From the NCBI GenBank assembly GCA_017484095.1, contig JAFUTU010000023.1, positions 16,458-80,457 of the forward strand: DNA of 64,000 nucleotides. Direction: 5' to 3'. Under the pieces are notes generated by a model. It was not told the origin of the DNA and did no database searches. It was given only the letters and a program-made list of their open reading frames with translations. Shown here piece after piece: positions 1 to 7,524 of this stretch (the first letter of the stretch is position 1; each line of letters starts with the position of its first letter). The stretch is from Ruminococcus sp. (GTDB taxonomy: Bacteria; Bacillota; Clostridia; Oscillospirales; Ruminococcaceae). Both the position numbers and the translations under genes were made by a program.

Positions 1-1
1 G

Positions 2-691
2 CTGGGGTTTTCAGAGGTAATGTGCGTAATAATCCCCGAGCTTACCCCCTGCATCGGCTTCAAGCAGAATAATCCTCACCACTGCTACACGGTATATGAG
101 CACATATGCCGCAGCGTTGGTAATATAAGAAAAGAGCCTGCCCTTAAAATGACTATGCTGCTGCACGACATTGCAAAGCCTGAGTGCAGAACTACCGATG
201 ATAACGGAGTGGATCACTTCAAGGGGCACCCTGCTGTTGGCGCTGAAATGGCAGATGAGATACTCAGGCGGCTGAAGTTTGACAACTCTACCCGTATGAG
301 AGTGACAGAGCTTGTCAAAAACCACGACAACCGCATACCCTGCACGAATAAGTCTGTGAAGAGATATATATCAAAGCACGATATGGGCTTCTTTGAGGAT
401 TATCTCGATGTCAGAAGTGCGGACACTCTGGCGCAGTCAAACTATATGATAGAGGAAAAGCTGGAGGAGCTGGACTCTTTCAGAAGGATATATGAACAGA
501 TCTGTGAGGAGAGACCTGTTTTGTCGCTAAGACAGCTCGATATCGACGGGCGTGACCTTATGTCAGCAGGCTTCACAGGAAGAAAGATAGGCGAGGCTTT
601 ACAGCTTGCCCTAGATGTTGTGATAGATGAAAAATGCAAAAACTCTAAGAAGGAGCTTATGAGCTACATTGAAAAAAATCTTGAAAAGTAA
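2..691 (+). CDS. cca: CCA tRNA nucleotidyltransferase-like HD-domain protein, 3' part
   Basis: The frame is open to the left edge, so the 5' end of the gene lies outside the window; a methionine codon at 20 is probably internal. What is seen is an HD metal-dependent hydrolase domain: HCYTVYEH near the start, then the HD pair in LLHDIAKP and HFKGHPAVGAE. An alpha-helical tail follows, with DGRDLMSAGF, the type of motif found at the C terminus of CCA-adding enzymes and related poly(A) polymerases. In that family the missing N-terminal half carries nucleotidyl transfer to tRNA 3' ends, and the HD part has phosphohydrolase activity. The stop overlaps the start of the next gene by 23 bases, implying translational coupling. 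The exact subfamily cannot be fixed without the N terminus. Confidence 0.75.
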   Translation: MGFSEVMCVIIPELTPCIGFKQNNPHHCYTVYEHICRSVGNIRKEPALKMTMLLHDIAKPECRTTDDNGVDHFKGHPAVGAEMADEILRRLKFDNSTRMRVTELVKNHDNRIPCTNKSVKRYISKHDMGFFEDYLDVRSADTLAQSNYMIEEKLEELDSFRRIYEQICEERPVLSLRQLDIDGRDLMSAGFTGRKIGEALQLALDVVIDEKCKNSKKELMSYIEKNLEK

Positions 692-1148
692 GGCGCTAAG
701 ATATGTTATCACGGTGCTTTGGTGTGTGGTGATTTTTTTGTTTTCCGCAAATGATGCGGATACCTCCTCTGAGCAGAGCGGAATGATAACGGAGATCTGC
801 ATCGACACCTTTGTGCCCGATTATGATTCTTTGAGTGATGCTGAGCAGGAAGACATTTTTGATACGGTATCCTTTATTGTGAGAAAGACGGCGCACTTTA
901 CCGAATATCTTATTCTGGGAGCTTTGGTGTTCTGGTGTCTGCACAAGGCGAAGGACAAGAGGTTAAGGACGGCTTGCTCGGCTGTTGCGGCTTCGCTCTA
1001 TGCTGTCACCGATGAGCTGCACCAGCTGTTTTCAGACGGACGCTCGTGCGAGCTGAGAGATGTACTGATCGACAGCGGCGGAGGACTTCTGGGAGCGCTG
1101 ATCGGGCTGTTGATACTTGTGCTTTATGAGAAGAAAAAAGTAAAATAA
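669..1148 (+). CDS. VanZ family membrane protein
   Basis: A 159-aa protein starting at TTG 669, inside the end of the upstream gene. It has an N-terminal membrane helix (about residues 10-27), then the VanZ core: VRKTAHFTEYLILGAL (about 71-86), a further helix, and the signature DELHQLFSDGRSCELRDVLID (about 116-136), closed by a glycine-rich C-terminal helix. VanZ proteins are small membrane proteins of unclear biochemical role; some give low-level teicoplanin resistance. There is no van cluster here, so a resistance role is not implied. A decayed copy of its last 100 bases lies 160 bases downstream. Confidence 0.85.
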   Translation: MKKILKSKALRYVITVLWCVVIFLFSANDADTSSEQSGMITEICIDTFVPDYDSLSDAEQEDIFDTVSFIVRKTAHFTEYLILGALVFWCLHKAKDKRLRTACSAVAASLYAVTDELHQLFSDGRSCELRDVLIDSGGGLLGALIGLLILVLYEKKKVK

Positions 1149-1154
1149 ATGGCA

Positions 1155-1179
1155 CTTCCCCCTGCGGGGGGGGGGAAGA
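1155..1179. repeat. GC-rich hairpin with a ten-G run
   Basis: CTTCCCCC, a short TGC loop, then ten consecutive G residues and AAG form a perfect GC hairpin just after the VanZ stop. There is no T-run, so it is not a normal terminator. It sits exactly between the VanZ gene and the duplicated VanZ tail, and may be a scar of the duplication. The long G tract may vary in length between isolates or be a sequencing weak point. Confidence 0.6.
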
Positions 1180-1192
1180 ACCAAAGCAGCAT

Positions 1193-1293
1193 CAGACAGA
1201 CGCTCGTGTGAGCTGAGAGATGTGCTTATCGACAGCGGCTGAGGGCTGCTGGGGGCTCTGATCGGGCTGCTGATACTTGTGCTTTATGAGAAG
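1193..1293 (+). pseudogene. Decayed duplicate of the VanZ gene 3' end
   Basis: Bases 1193-1293 align without gaps to 1033-1133 of the VanZ gene at a fixed offset of 160; I count about 10 mismatches in 101 positions (about 90% identity). In the frame of the original, GGC-GGA has become GGC-TGA, an in-frame stop, and there is no start codon or ribosome site. The 160-base offset is not a multiple of three. It is a non-functional remnant of a tandem duplication or of a recombination between VanZ paralogues. The YhfC-like gene begins 16 bases later. Confidence 0.85.
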
Positions 1294-1309
1294 AGACGAA
1301 TGATACGTG

Positions 1310-1948
1310 ATGAAAGTGTTTGAGATCATACGGAATACTATATTGTTTTTATGTGTGCCTGTGTGCTGGTGGGTGTTTCTGAGAAAAAAACTCAAGGCAG
1401 ACTATTTCCCTCTGCTGGTCGGAGTCATCTCATATATGATGCTCTCATTGCTAAGAGGGCTTGCGCGCGTTATAGTGCTCACTGACGGTGTCAGAGAAAA
1501 CCCTTGGCTTTTCTATTTTCTTTCGGCGGTCATTTCGGCTGTGTTCGAGGAGACTGCAAGGCTGATAGTTTTCAAGCGCCTGATCCCTTCAAGAGATACC
1601 GTCTCCGATTGCCTTGCGTATGCTCTGGGGCACGCTGAGGCAGAGGTCATTCTTACAACTCACAATTTCTTTACAGATGAGGTAACTGTTATAGATACTG
1701 TCGGCTTTGCTGAGGGGATAGCTTTTTCATCGGCTGTATCGCTGCTGGTGTTTTCGGCGGTCCACGCCGAGGGATTGCGTATAGGCTTCCCTATGGCGGT
1801 GCTGTTCCATGTTCTGATCGACTTTATACCTGCATTCTATTTTTGCGGTACGGTCTCAATAGGCGTTTATTTGCTGACAGAGCTTTTGTTTACGGTCGGC
1901 ATAACAATATACTCATACAAAACATATAAGCAGACAGGGCTTATATGA
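1310..1948 (+). CDS. YhfC-like intramembrane protease family protein
   Basis: About 212 aa, starting at ATG 1310 (a GTG one codon upstream is the alternative; neither has a strong ribosome site). The protein is hydrophobic with about six membrane segments. FEETARLIVFKRL (about 82-94) resembles the glutamate motif of the CPBP/PrsW/YhfC group, LGHAEAEVI (about 108-116) supplies a histidine, and FHVLIDF (about 165-171) gives the last His/Asp motif. These proteins are thought to be metal-dependent membrane proteases, but the substrate is unknown. It lies between the VanZ remnant and malQ with 19 bases to malQ, so it may be co-transcribed. Family assignment rests on motifs only. Confidence 0.65.
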   Translation: MKVFEIIRNTILFLCVPVCWWVFLRKKLKADYFPLLVGVISYMMLSLLRGLARVIVLTDGVRENPWLFYFLSAVISAVFEETARLIVFKRLIPSRDTVSDCLAYALGHAEAEVILTTHNFFTDEVTVIDTVGFAEGIAFSSAVSLLVFSAVHAEGLRIGFPMAVLFHVLIDFIPAFYFCGTVSIGVYLLTELLFTVGITIYSYKTYKQTGLI

Positions 1949-1967
1949 CATATACGGAGGTAATCTT

Positions 1968-3458
1968 ATGCGAAAAAGCGGAATACTTATGCACATTTCC
2001 TCTCTGCCGAACAGCTACGGCATCGGCAAAATGGGAAAGGAAGCTTATGCATTCGTTGATTTTCTGAAGCGGTCGGGTCAGTCCTACTGGCAGATACTGC
2101 CTATCTCCCCGACAAGCTACGGCGATTCTCCATATCAGAGCTTTTCGATAAATGCAGGCAACCCTTATTTTATCGACTTTGAGACCCTCGAGCAGGAGGG
2201 CTACCTCAAGGCTGAGGATTACAAGGATATAAAGTGGGGAACGGACCCCTCAAAGGTAGATTACGAAACTATCTACAATGAGACGTTCAAGGTGCTGAAA
2301 AAGGCGCACAAGCGCTTTCGCAAGATATCTGAGAAGGCATACATCAAGTTCGTGCTGGAGAACAAGGAATGGGTCTATGATTATGCGCTGTTCATGTCGC
2401 TGAAAAATGCTCATGGAGGCAAGGCGTGGTATGAATGGGAGGACGGTCTGAAGTTCTGCAAGCCGAAGGCGATAAAGTCTGCAAAAAAAGACCTTGCAAA
2501 CGAGATAGATTTCTGGTGCTTCGTGCAGTTCAAGTACTTCCAGCAGTTCGCAAGACTGAAAAATTACGCCAATGAGAACGGCATCGACATCATCGGAGAT
2601 ATCCCGATATACGTCTCCTATGACAGTGTTGAGGTGTGGATGACGCCTCAGTACTTCGACCTTGACAAGCAGAAGCGCCCGAATGAAGTCGCAGGCTGTC
2701 CGCCCGATGTGTTCTCGGCAGACGGTCAGCTGTGGGGAAATCCTCTCTATCGCTGGGACGTTATGGCGCGTGAAAAATATGCTTGGTGGATAAAAAGGAT
2801 AAAGGCGGCATCAGAGGTATATGACGTGACGAGAATAGACCATTTCCGCGGATTTGAGAGCTATTATTGCATACCCTACGGTGCGAAGACTGCAAGAAAG
2901 GGCAAATGGCGCAAGGGTCCCGATATAAAGCTTTTCAAAGAGGTCAGAAAGCAGCTGGGCGATGTGAGGATAATCGCCGAGGACCTAGGTTTTCTGACAA
3001 AGAAGGTAGTAAAGATGCTCGATGCGAGCGGCTACCCGGGAATGAAGGTGCTGGAATTCGGCTTTGACGGCGACGCTTCAAACCCGTATCTGCCGCATAA
3101 CTACACTACAACCAACAGCGTCTGCTACACAGGCACTCACGACAATGAGACCGCAGCAGGCTGGATAAAGGGCTGCGATGCGGGCACGGCTGCTTTCTGC
3201 AAGCAGTATCTCGGCCTTACGAACGACAAGTATGTGCCGTGGGCACTGGTAAGGCTTTGCTGGGCAAGCATCTGCGATACGGCTATAGCGCAGCTTCAGG
3301 ATATACTTTGTCTCGGCAATGAGGCGCGTATGAACACGCCGTCTACCTTAGGCGGGAACTGGGCGTGGAGACTTGATGACATATCAAAGCTTGATGATGA
3401 GCTTGCCGAAAGGTTATATAACCTTGGCAGGACTTACGGAAGAATCAATAAGAAATAG
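1968..3458 (+). CDS. malQ: 4-alpha-glucanotransferase (amylomaltase, GH77)
   Basis: A 496-aa cytoplasmic enzyme, the normal length for bacterial MalQ, starting at ATG 1968 behind ACGGAGG. It opens with the family hallmark RKSGILMHISSLPNSYGIG and carries the GH77 catalytic elements: the nucleophile region VTRIDHFRGF, the acid/base region IIAEDLGFL and the stabiliser aspartate in TGTHDNETA. The reaction moves 4-alpha-glucan segments between maltodextrins, releasing glucose and making longer chains. The phosphorylase gene begins within 10 bases of its stop, so the two work as a pair: MalQ makes chains long enough for the phosphorylase to shorten to glucose 1-phosphate. Confidence 0.96.
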   Translation: MRKSGILMHISSLPNSYGIGKMGKEAYAFVDFLKRSGQSYWQILPISPTSYGDSPYQSFSINAGNPYFIDFETLEQEGYLKAEDYKDIKWGTDPSKVDYETIYNETFKVLKKAHKRFRKISEKAYIKFVLENKEWVYDYALFMSLKNAHGGKAWYEWEDGLKFCKPKAIKSAKKDLANEIDFWCFVQFKYFQQFARLKNYANENGIDIIGDIPIYVSYDSVEVWMTPQYFDLDKQKRPNEVAGCPPDVFSADGQLWGNPLYRWDVMAREKYAWWIKRIKAASEVYDVTRIDHFRGFESYYCIPYGAKTARKGKWRKGPDIKLFKEVRKQLGDVRIIAEDLGFLTKKVVKMLDASGYPGMKVLEFGFDGDASNPYLPHNYTTTNSVCYTGTHDNETAAGWIKGCDAGTAAFCKQYLGLTNDKYVPWALVRLCWASICDTAIAQLQDILCLGNEARMNTPSTLGGNWAWRLDDISKLDDELAERLYNLGRTYGRINKK

Positions 3459-3467
3459 GTGAACAAT

Positions 3468-5843
3468 ATGGATAAGGTTTTATTCGATCAGAAGCTTAAA
3501 GAGGTAATGAGAACGGCTTACAGGAAGAGCGCCGAGGATGCCTCTGTTTATGAGCTGCACAATGCAGTCTCCGACGTTGTTATGGACTATATCTCGAACG
3601 ACTGGGACGAGAGCAGGAGAGCGCATCTCCAAAGCAGAAGAGCCTGCTATCTGTCTATGGAGTTCCTTATGGGAAGGGCTGTACAAAACAACCTTCTCTG
3701 TTTAGGGCTGACCGAGACAGTAGATGAGGTGCTCAAAAACCACGGCAGGAGCCTGAACGAGCTTGAAGAGATAGAGGACGCAGCCTTGGGTAATGGCGGC
3801 CTCGGCAGACTTGCTGCCTGCTTTCTTGATTCTGCGGCAGCGCTCGATCTTCCGCTTGACGGCTACGGCATAAGATACAAGTACGGTCTTTTCAAGCAGA
3901 GGATAGTTGACGGCTTCCAGCGTGAGGAGGCTGACGACTGGACAGCTCACGGAGACCCGTGGTCGGTAAGAAATGGTGCCGATACTGTTGATGTGGTATA
4001 TTCTGACATGACGGTAAAGGCTGTGCCTTATGATATGCCGATAATCGGCTTTGGCACAAAGAATGTGGGAACACTCAGGCTCTGGCAGGCAGAGAGCGAT
4101 GCAGGATTCGATTTTCTTGCGTTTGACAGCGGCAACTATGACGGTGCGGTAAAGGCTAAGAACGATGCGGAGAACATCTCGAAGGTGCTTTACCCGAACG
4201 ATAACTCGAACGAGGGAAAGATACTGAGACTGAGACAGGAATATTTCTTCTCATCAGCATCTGTTACAGATATACTGAGAAAGCATATCAGAGAGCACGG
4301 CTCACTCGATACACTGGCTGACTATGTAACTATACAGCTCAATGATACTCACCCCGTTATATCGGTGCCTGAGCTTATAAGGCAGCTGATGAGCGAGCAC
4401 GGCTTTACCTTTGAAGAGGCATTCACGACCGCACAGAAGGTGTTCAACTACACCAACCACACCATAATGGCTGAGGCTCTTGAAAAATGGCAGAGCTCGG
4501 TCGTTGAGAGTCTTCTGCCCGAGGTCTATGGCGTTATACTTATGATAAACGAGCGCTTTATCAAGGATATGTATGCTCTCGGCAAGGACAGAAAGTTCAT
4601 AAAAGCGCTGCAGCCCGTTGCAGACGGCACTGTCAGGATGGCATTTATGGCTATCTATGTGTCAAGCTATGTGAACGGCGTTGCAGCTATCCATACTGAG
4701 ATACTTAAAAATGACGCTCTCAAATACTGGTATGAGCTTTATCCCGAGCGCTTCCAGAACAAGACCAACGGTATCACTCAGCGTCGCTGGCTGGCACTTT
4801 GCAACCCCGAGCTTTCGGCTCTTATCACTAAGCTTCTGGGTACTGCTGACTGGGTCAAGGACGCAAGTTTGCTGAGAGGACTTGAAAAGTATGCCGATGA
4901 TGAGGCAGTGCTCAAAGAATTTATGGCAGTTAAAGAGGCTAAGAAGTATCAGCTGGCACAGTATATCAAAGAGCATGACGGCGTCGAGATAGACCCTGAT
5001 TCTGTATTTGATATCCAGATCAAAAGACTTCACGAATACAAGAGACAGCTGCTCAATGCCCTGTCGATACTTTATATCTACAACGGCATAAAGGACGGAT
5101 CCATAAAAGACTTTACGCCCACAACCTATATATTCGGGGCAAAGTCTGCCCCAGGATACAGGAGAGCAAAGGCTGTAATCAAGTTCATAGGCGAGATAGG
5201 AAAGCTTGTAAATTCAGATCCAGAGACAAAGGATCTCATAAAGGTAGTGTTCGTGTCAAACTATAATGTTTCTTACGCTGAGAAGCTGGTAACTGCTGCC
5301 GATATATCAGAGCAGATATCCACTGCGGGAACAGAGGCTTCGGGCACGGGAAATATGAAGCTTATGCTCAACGGTGCGGTCACCCTCGGTACCTATGACG
5401 GTGCAAACGTTGAGATAGCCGAAGAGGCAGGTGAGGAAAACAACTATATCTTCGGGGCGAGAGTTGAAGAACTGGCAGAGATAATGCCCGAATATGACCC
5501 GAGAAAGGTGCTTTCCGAGAACGAGAGGATCGCCAAGGCGCTTGAAAAGCTCATAGACGGTGAATTTGATGACGGCGGTGTGCCTTCCGATCAGGAGGGA
5601 AGCTTCAAGGAGCTTTACAAGGCGCTTACAGACGGTGCCAGCTGGCACGTTCCGGATCATTATTACGTTCTGGGTGACCTTGAGGATTATGTTCAGACAA
5701 AGCTGAGGGCAAATGCTGACTATAAGGACAGACTGAGCTTTGCAAGAAAGTGCTGGCTCAATATCGCAGGCGCAGGAAAGTTCTCATCTGACAGGACTAT
5801 TGCGGACTACGCAGAGAATATCTGGAAAATAAAAAGCGTTTGA
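3468..5843 (+). CDS. glgP: Glycogen/maltodextrin phosphorylase (GT35)
   Basis: A 791-aa enzyme from ATG 3468, preferred over GTG 3459 because AGGTGA lies five bases before the ATG. Visible GT35 features are EDAALGNGGLGRLAACF near residue 105-120, the NDTHP segment, KTNGITQRRW, and the pyridoxal-phosphate site EASGTGNMKLMLNGA with the Schiff-base lysine in NMK. The enzyme uses phosphate to release glucose 1-phosphate from alpha-1,4-glucan ends. It follows malQ directly in a two-gene operon. No transporter or regulator is next to it, which may mean the operon serves internal glycogen as well as imported dextrins. Confidence 0.96.
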   Translation: MDKVLFDQKLKEVMRTAYRKSAEDASVYELHNAVSDVVMDYISNDWDESRRAHLQSRRACYLSMEFLMGRAVQNNLLCLGLTETVDEVLKNHGRSLNELEEIEDAALGNGGLGRLAACFLDSAAALDLPLDGYGIRYKYGLFKQRIVDGFQREEADDWTAHGDPWSVRNGADTVDVVYSDMTVKAVPYDMPIIGFGTKNVGTLRLWQAESDAGFDFLAFDSGNYDGAVKAKNDAENISKVLYPNDNSNEGKILRLRQEYFFSSASVTDILRKHIREHGSLDTLADYVTIQLNDTHPVISVPELIRQLMSEHGFTFEEAFTTAQKVFNYTNHTIMAEALEKWQSSVVESLLPEVYGVILMINERFIKDMYALGKDRKFIKALQPVADGTVRMAFMAIYVSSYVNGVAAIHTEILKNDALKYWYELYPERFQNKTNGITQRRWLALCNPELSALITKLLGTADWVKDASLLRGLEKYADDEAVLKEFMAVKEAKKYQLAQYIKEHDGVEIDPDSVFDIQIKRLHEYKRQLLNALSILYIYNGIKDGSIKDFTPTTYIFGAKSAPGYRRAKAVIKFIGEIGKLVNSDPETKDLIKVVFVSNYNVSYAEKLVTAADISEQISTAGTEASGTGNMKLMLNGAVTLGTYDGANVEIAEEAGEENNYIFGARVEELAEIMPEYDPRKVLSENERIAKALEKLIDGEFDDGGVPSDQEGSFKELYKALTDGASWHVPDHYYVLGDLEDYVQTKLRANADYKDRLSFARKCWLNIAGAGKFSSDRTIADYAENIWKIKSV

Positions 5844-5935
5844 TTTTTGTTCACAGTTATTTAACGGCGGCTGATTAATAAAAAACATCAGGGCTTTTAA
5901 TAGCTGTTCACGGAGCGATTAACAAAATGTGAAAT

Positions 5936-5947
5936 CACAAATTTGTG
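5936..5947. promoter_or_regulatory. Perfect 12-bp palindrome upstream of the PAP2 gene
   Basis: CACAAATTTGTG is a perfect palindrome in the 186-base gap between glgP and the PAP2 phosphatase gene. It is 80 bases before the PAP2 start and a little upstream of a weak promoter-like pair (TTTACT at about 5969, TAAATA at about 5993). It could be an operator, but no regulator gene is nearby and such a short AT-rich palindrome can occur by chance. Confidence 0.3.
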
Positions 5948-6029
5948 CACAAGTGAAAAATCCGTTTTTTTACTCAGGCGTCAGTTTTACTGTAAATAAC
6001 TGGGAATAAAATCAAGGAAAGGACATAAA

Positions 6030-6569
6030 ATGTTTGCCGATCTGACACAGAAAGAGGGGAAGATACTCCTCTGGATACAGGATAACATCAGAAATGATCT
6101 GCTTACGCCGATAGTTAAGGGAATAACGTATTTAGGGGAGGCAGGCTGGTTCTGGATACTGCTTTGCGTAGTGTTTATGGCGTGGAAAAAATACCGCCCG
6201 ATAGGACTGACCTGTTCGGCATCGCTGGCGATAAGCTTTGTGATAAACTTCATACTGAAGCTGATAGTTGCCAGAACACGCCCATATGAAGCTATAGAAG
6301 GACTTACAAGGCTTGTAGGAAAGCAGTCGGATTACTCGTTCCCGTCGGGGCACACATCGGCGTCAATGGCTGTAAGTGTGGTGATGCTGGCGTTGCTGCC
6401 GCGAAAATACGGCGTTCCTGCGTTCGTGATAGGTGTGCTGGTGAGCCTTTCAAGGCTTTATGTGGGGGTACACTACCCTACGGACGTGCTTTGTGCTGCG
6501 GTGATAGCTGTCTGCGTTGCGATCTGCTGCATAAGGTTCTATAAGAAAAAATATGACGGCGAGCATTAA
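6030..6569 (+). CDS. PAP2-family membrane phosphatase
   Basis: A 179-aa integral membrane protein with about five helices. The three PAP2/acid phosphatase motifs are complete: KLIVARTRP (about 87-95), FPSGHTSAS (about 112-120, with the catalytic histidine) and SRLYVGVHYPTD (about 149-160). Such proteins dephosphorylate lipid phosphates, including undecaprenyl pyrophosphate or phosphatidic acid, on the outer face of the membrane; the substrate here cannot be told. AAGGACA precedes the ATG. A strong hairpin terminator follows at once, so it is probably a single-gene unit. Confidence 0.9.
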   Translation: MFADLTQKEGKILLWIQDNIRNDLLTPIVKGITYLGEAGWFWILLCVVFMAWKKYRPIGLTCSASLAISFVINFILKLIVARTRPYEAIEGLTRLVGKQSDYSFPSGHTSASMAVSVVMLALLPRKYGVPAFVIGVLVSLSRLYVGVHYPTDVLCAAVIAVCVAICCIRFYKKKYDGEH

Positions 6570-6574
6570 AACAA

Positions 6575-6610
6575 GCCCGAGGACGAAACAAGGTCGTTCT
6601 CGGGCGTTTT
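6575..6610 (+). terminator. Intrinsic terminator after the PAP2 gene
   Basis: GCCCGAGGACGA and TCGTTCTCGGGC form a 12-bp stem (one wobble) around a seven-base loop, followed by GTTTT. The T-run is short. On the opposite strand the same hairpin is followed by TTGTTTT, so it may stop leftward transcription as well. Confidence 0.8.
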
Positions 6611-6617
6611 GGTGTTT

Positions 6618-6728
6618 TGGGCAAAAAAATTGCAGGACTGAAAGCCCTGCGCGAGATAAAATAAAAAAACTATGTGTAGAACAAAAGAAAGGAGACAACA
6701 AAACGGATGATTAATCAAATTAATCACC
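6618..6728 (-). ncRNA. Predicted minus-strand small RNA
   Basis: A near-consensus minus-strand promoter (TTGACT, 17 bases, TATAAT) would start a transcript near 6728. About 100 bases later, leftward, the RNA reaches a GCAGG/CCTGC hairpin (6632-6650) followed by seven T residues, which fits an intrinsic terminator. The transcript has an unpaired pyrimidine tract, TGTTGTCTCCTTTC, able to pair with purine-rich ribosome sites, and no convincing gene (a short hydrophobic frame is open through part of it but lacks a ribosome site). The reading as a regulatory RNA is inference from the promoter and terminator. Confidence 0.45.
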
Positions 6729-6734
6729 ATTTGC

Positions 6735-6763
6735 ATTATAACCTGTTTTAGCAGATTAGTCAA
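6735..6763 (-). promoter_or_regulatory. Minus-strand promoter for the predicted small RNA
   Basis: On the minus strand TTGACT and TATAAT are separated by exactly 17 bases, close to the housekeeping consensus. No protein gene lies in position to use it; the first thing downstream is the predicted small RNA and its terminator. Confidence 0.65.
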
Positions 6764-6914
6764 GTAAATTATTTGTTTTTAAGTTCGTTTTCGTAAATTT
6801 TCGTTAATCTGCACAATTTTAACTACTCTGTTTTTTGTAAAACATAGGCTATGCTTGAAATTTGCCTTAACTGTTTAAAAATATTAATGTTTGACGCTTA
6901 TCAATTTTTCGTAA

Positions 6915-7065
6915 GTAAAAGAGCCGCCGTCACGAGCATTTGCCCGCAACTGCGGCTCTACTGCGGCATCGGAAGGAAGTCTGTGATCTTTTCAGACAAG
7001 CAAACCCGTACTCGGAAGCCTGATTGGAAGACAGGCTCCCTTCCCCTGCCGAAGGAGAAAAGGTT
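6915..7065 (-). ncRNA. Highly folded GC-rich RNA-like element, family not certain
   Basis: Directly behind the DUF378 gene lies a GC-rich block in otherwise AT-rich DNA. It contains at least three perfect hairpins: GAGCCGC/GCGGCTC (6921-6957), GTCTG/CAGAC (6980-6998) and AGCCTG/CAGGCT (7017-7037). On the minus strand the last one, GAGCCGC...GCGGCTC, is followed by TTTTACTT, a terminator-like end, so the RNA is most likely read leftward. No protein frame fits. The arrangement resembles a conserved structured RNA; from memory the raiA RNA family of Firmicutes is a candidate, but I could not verify this. A cobalamin riboswitch was considered and not supported. Confidence 0.5.
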
Positions 7066-7275
7066 CTAGCTTCTTGAGGGGACGAGCTCTCTGTCTCTGA
7101 AAAGAAGAGAGATGCACCACACTGCCGATATAGCGACCAGTGTGTAGATCAGGCGGCTGATAACTGCTGCCTGCCCGCCGAACAGATAAGCGACCAGATC
7201 AAATCTGAATATGCCTATCAGTCCCCAGTTTACTCCTCCTATTATCAATAGGATAAGCGCTATCCTGTCTAGCAT
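7066..7275 (-). CDS. DUF378 small membrane protein
   Basis: A 69-aa protein starting at the ATG whose first base is 7275, eight bases behind AAAGGAGG; longer starts lack a ribosome site. The N terminus LDRIALILLIIGGVNWGLIG is typical of DUF378 proteins (YuzA-like), which have two membrane helices and no known function. The second helix is about residues 38-57, and the short charged tail RDRELVPSRS ends the protein. It is read leftward as a single gene and is followed immediately by the folded RNA-like element. Confidence 0.85.
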   Translation of the reverse strand: MLDRIALILLIIGGVNWGLIGIFRFDLVAYLFGGQAAVISRLIYTLVAISAVWCISLLFRDRELVPSRS

Positions 7276-7430
7276 CGGTATTCCTCCTTTGCGTTTTGAT
7301 GTGTATGTCAAGCCTTAACGGCGTTGTGCTATTATTATTGACACGCAAAATGAGTTTTATTCATTTTTTATTTGGTAAAAAGTACACAAAAATCAGCTGA
7401 AAATTCTATACTCACGCCATTTATTTTTAC

Positions 7431-7459
7431 TAGACAAAAAGTCTGCGGTATGGTATAAT
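7431..7459 (+). promoter_or_regulatory. Promoter of the cellobiose phosphorylase operon
   Basis: TAGACA at 7431-7436 and a perfect TATAAT at 7454-7459 are 17 bases apart. The start of transcription would be near 7466, about 60 bases before the epimerase start. No clear operator palindrome is seen next to it. Confidence 0.8.
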
Positions 7460-7524
7460 GACTATATGGGTTTGAGCCGAGCTGCCTTGGCTTAAACGTT
7501 TAAGATGTTATTGGAGTGATACTA

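Noticed and set aside
1193..1293. A second functional VanZ gene
   Set aside because: Only the last 100 bases are present, with an in-frame stop and no start.
6704..6748. A 14-codon plus-strand ORF behind AAAGGAG
   Set aside because: The ribosome site is good, but the peptide is short, polar and lies over the opposite-strand promoter; more likely part of the small-RNA locus.
6915..7065. Cobalamin riboswitch or tRNA-Gly in the folded element
   Set aside because: Short resemblances such as CCCGCAACTG and an anticodon-like CTTCCAA loop are present, but the required conserved blocks and stems do not line up in either case.
6851..7069. A 72-codon plus-strand frame across the folded RNA-like element
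   Set aside because: No ribosome site, and it runs over hairpins with a composition unlike a protein.
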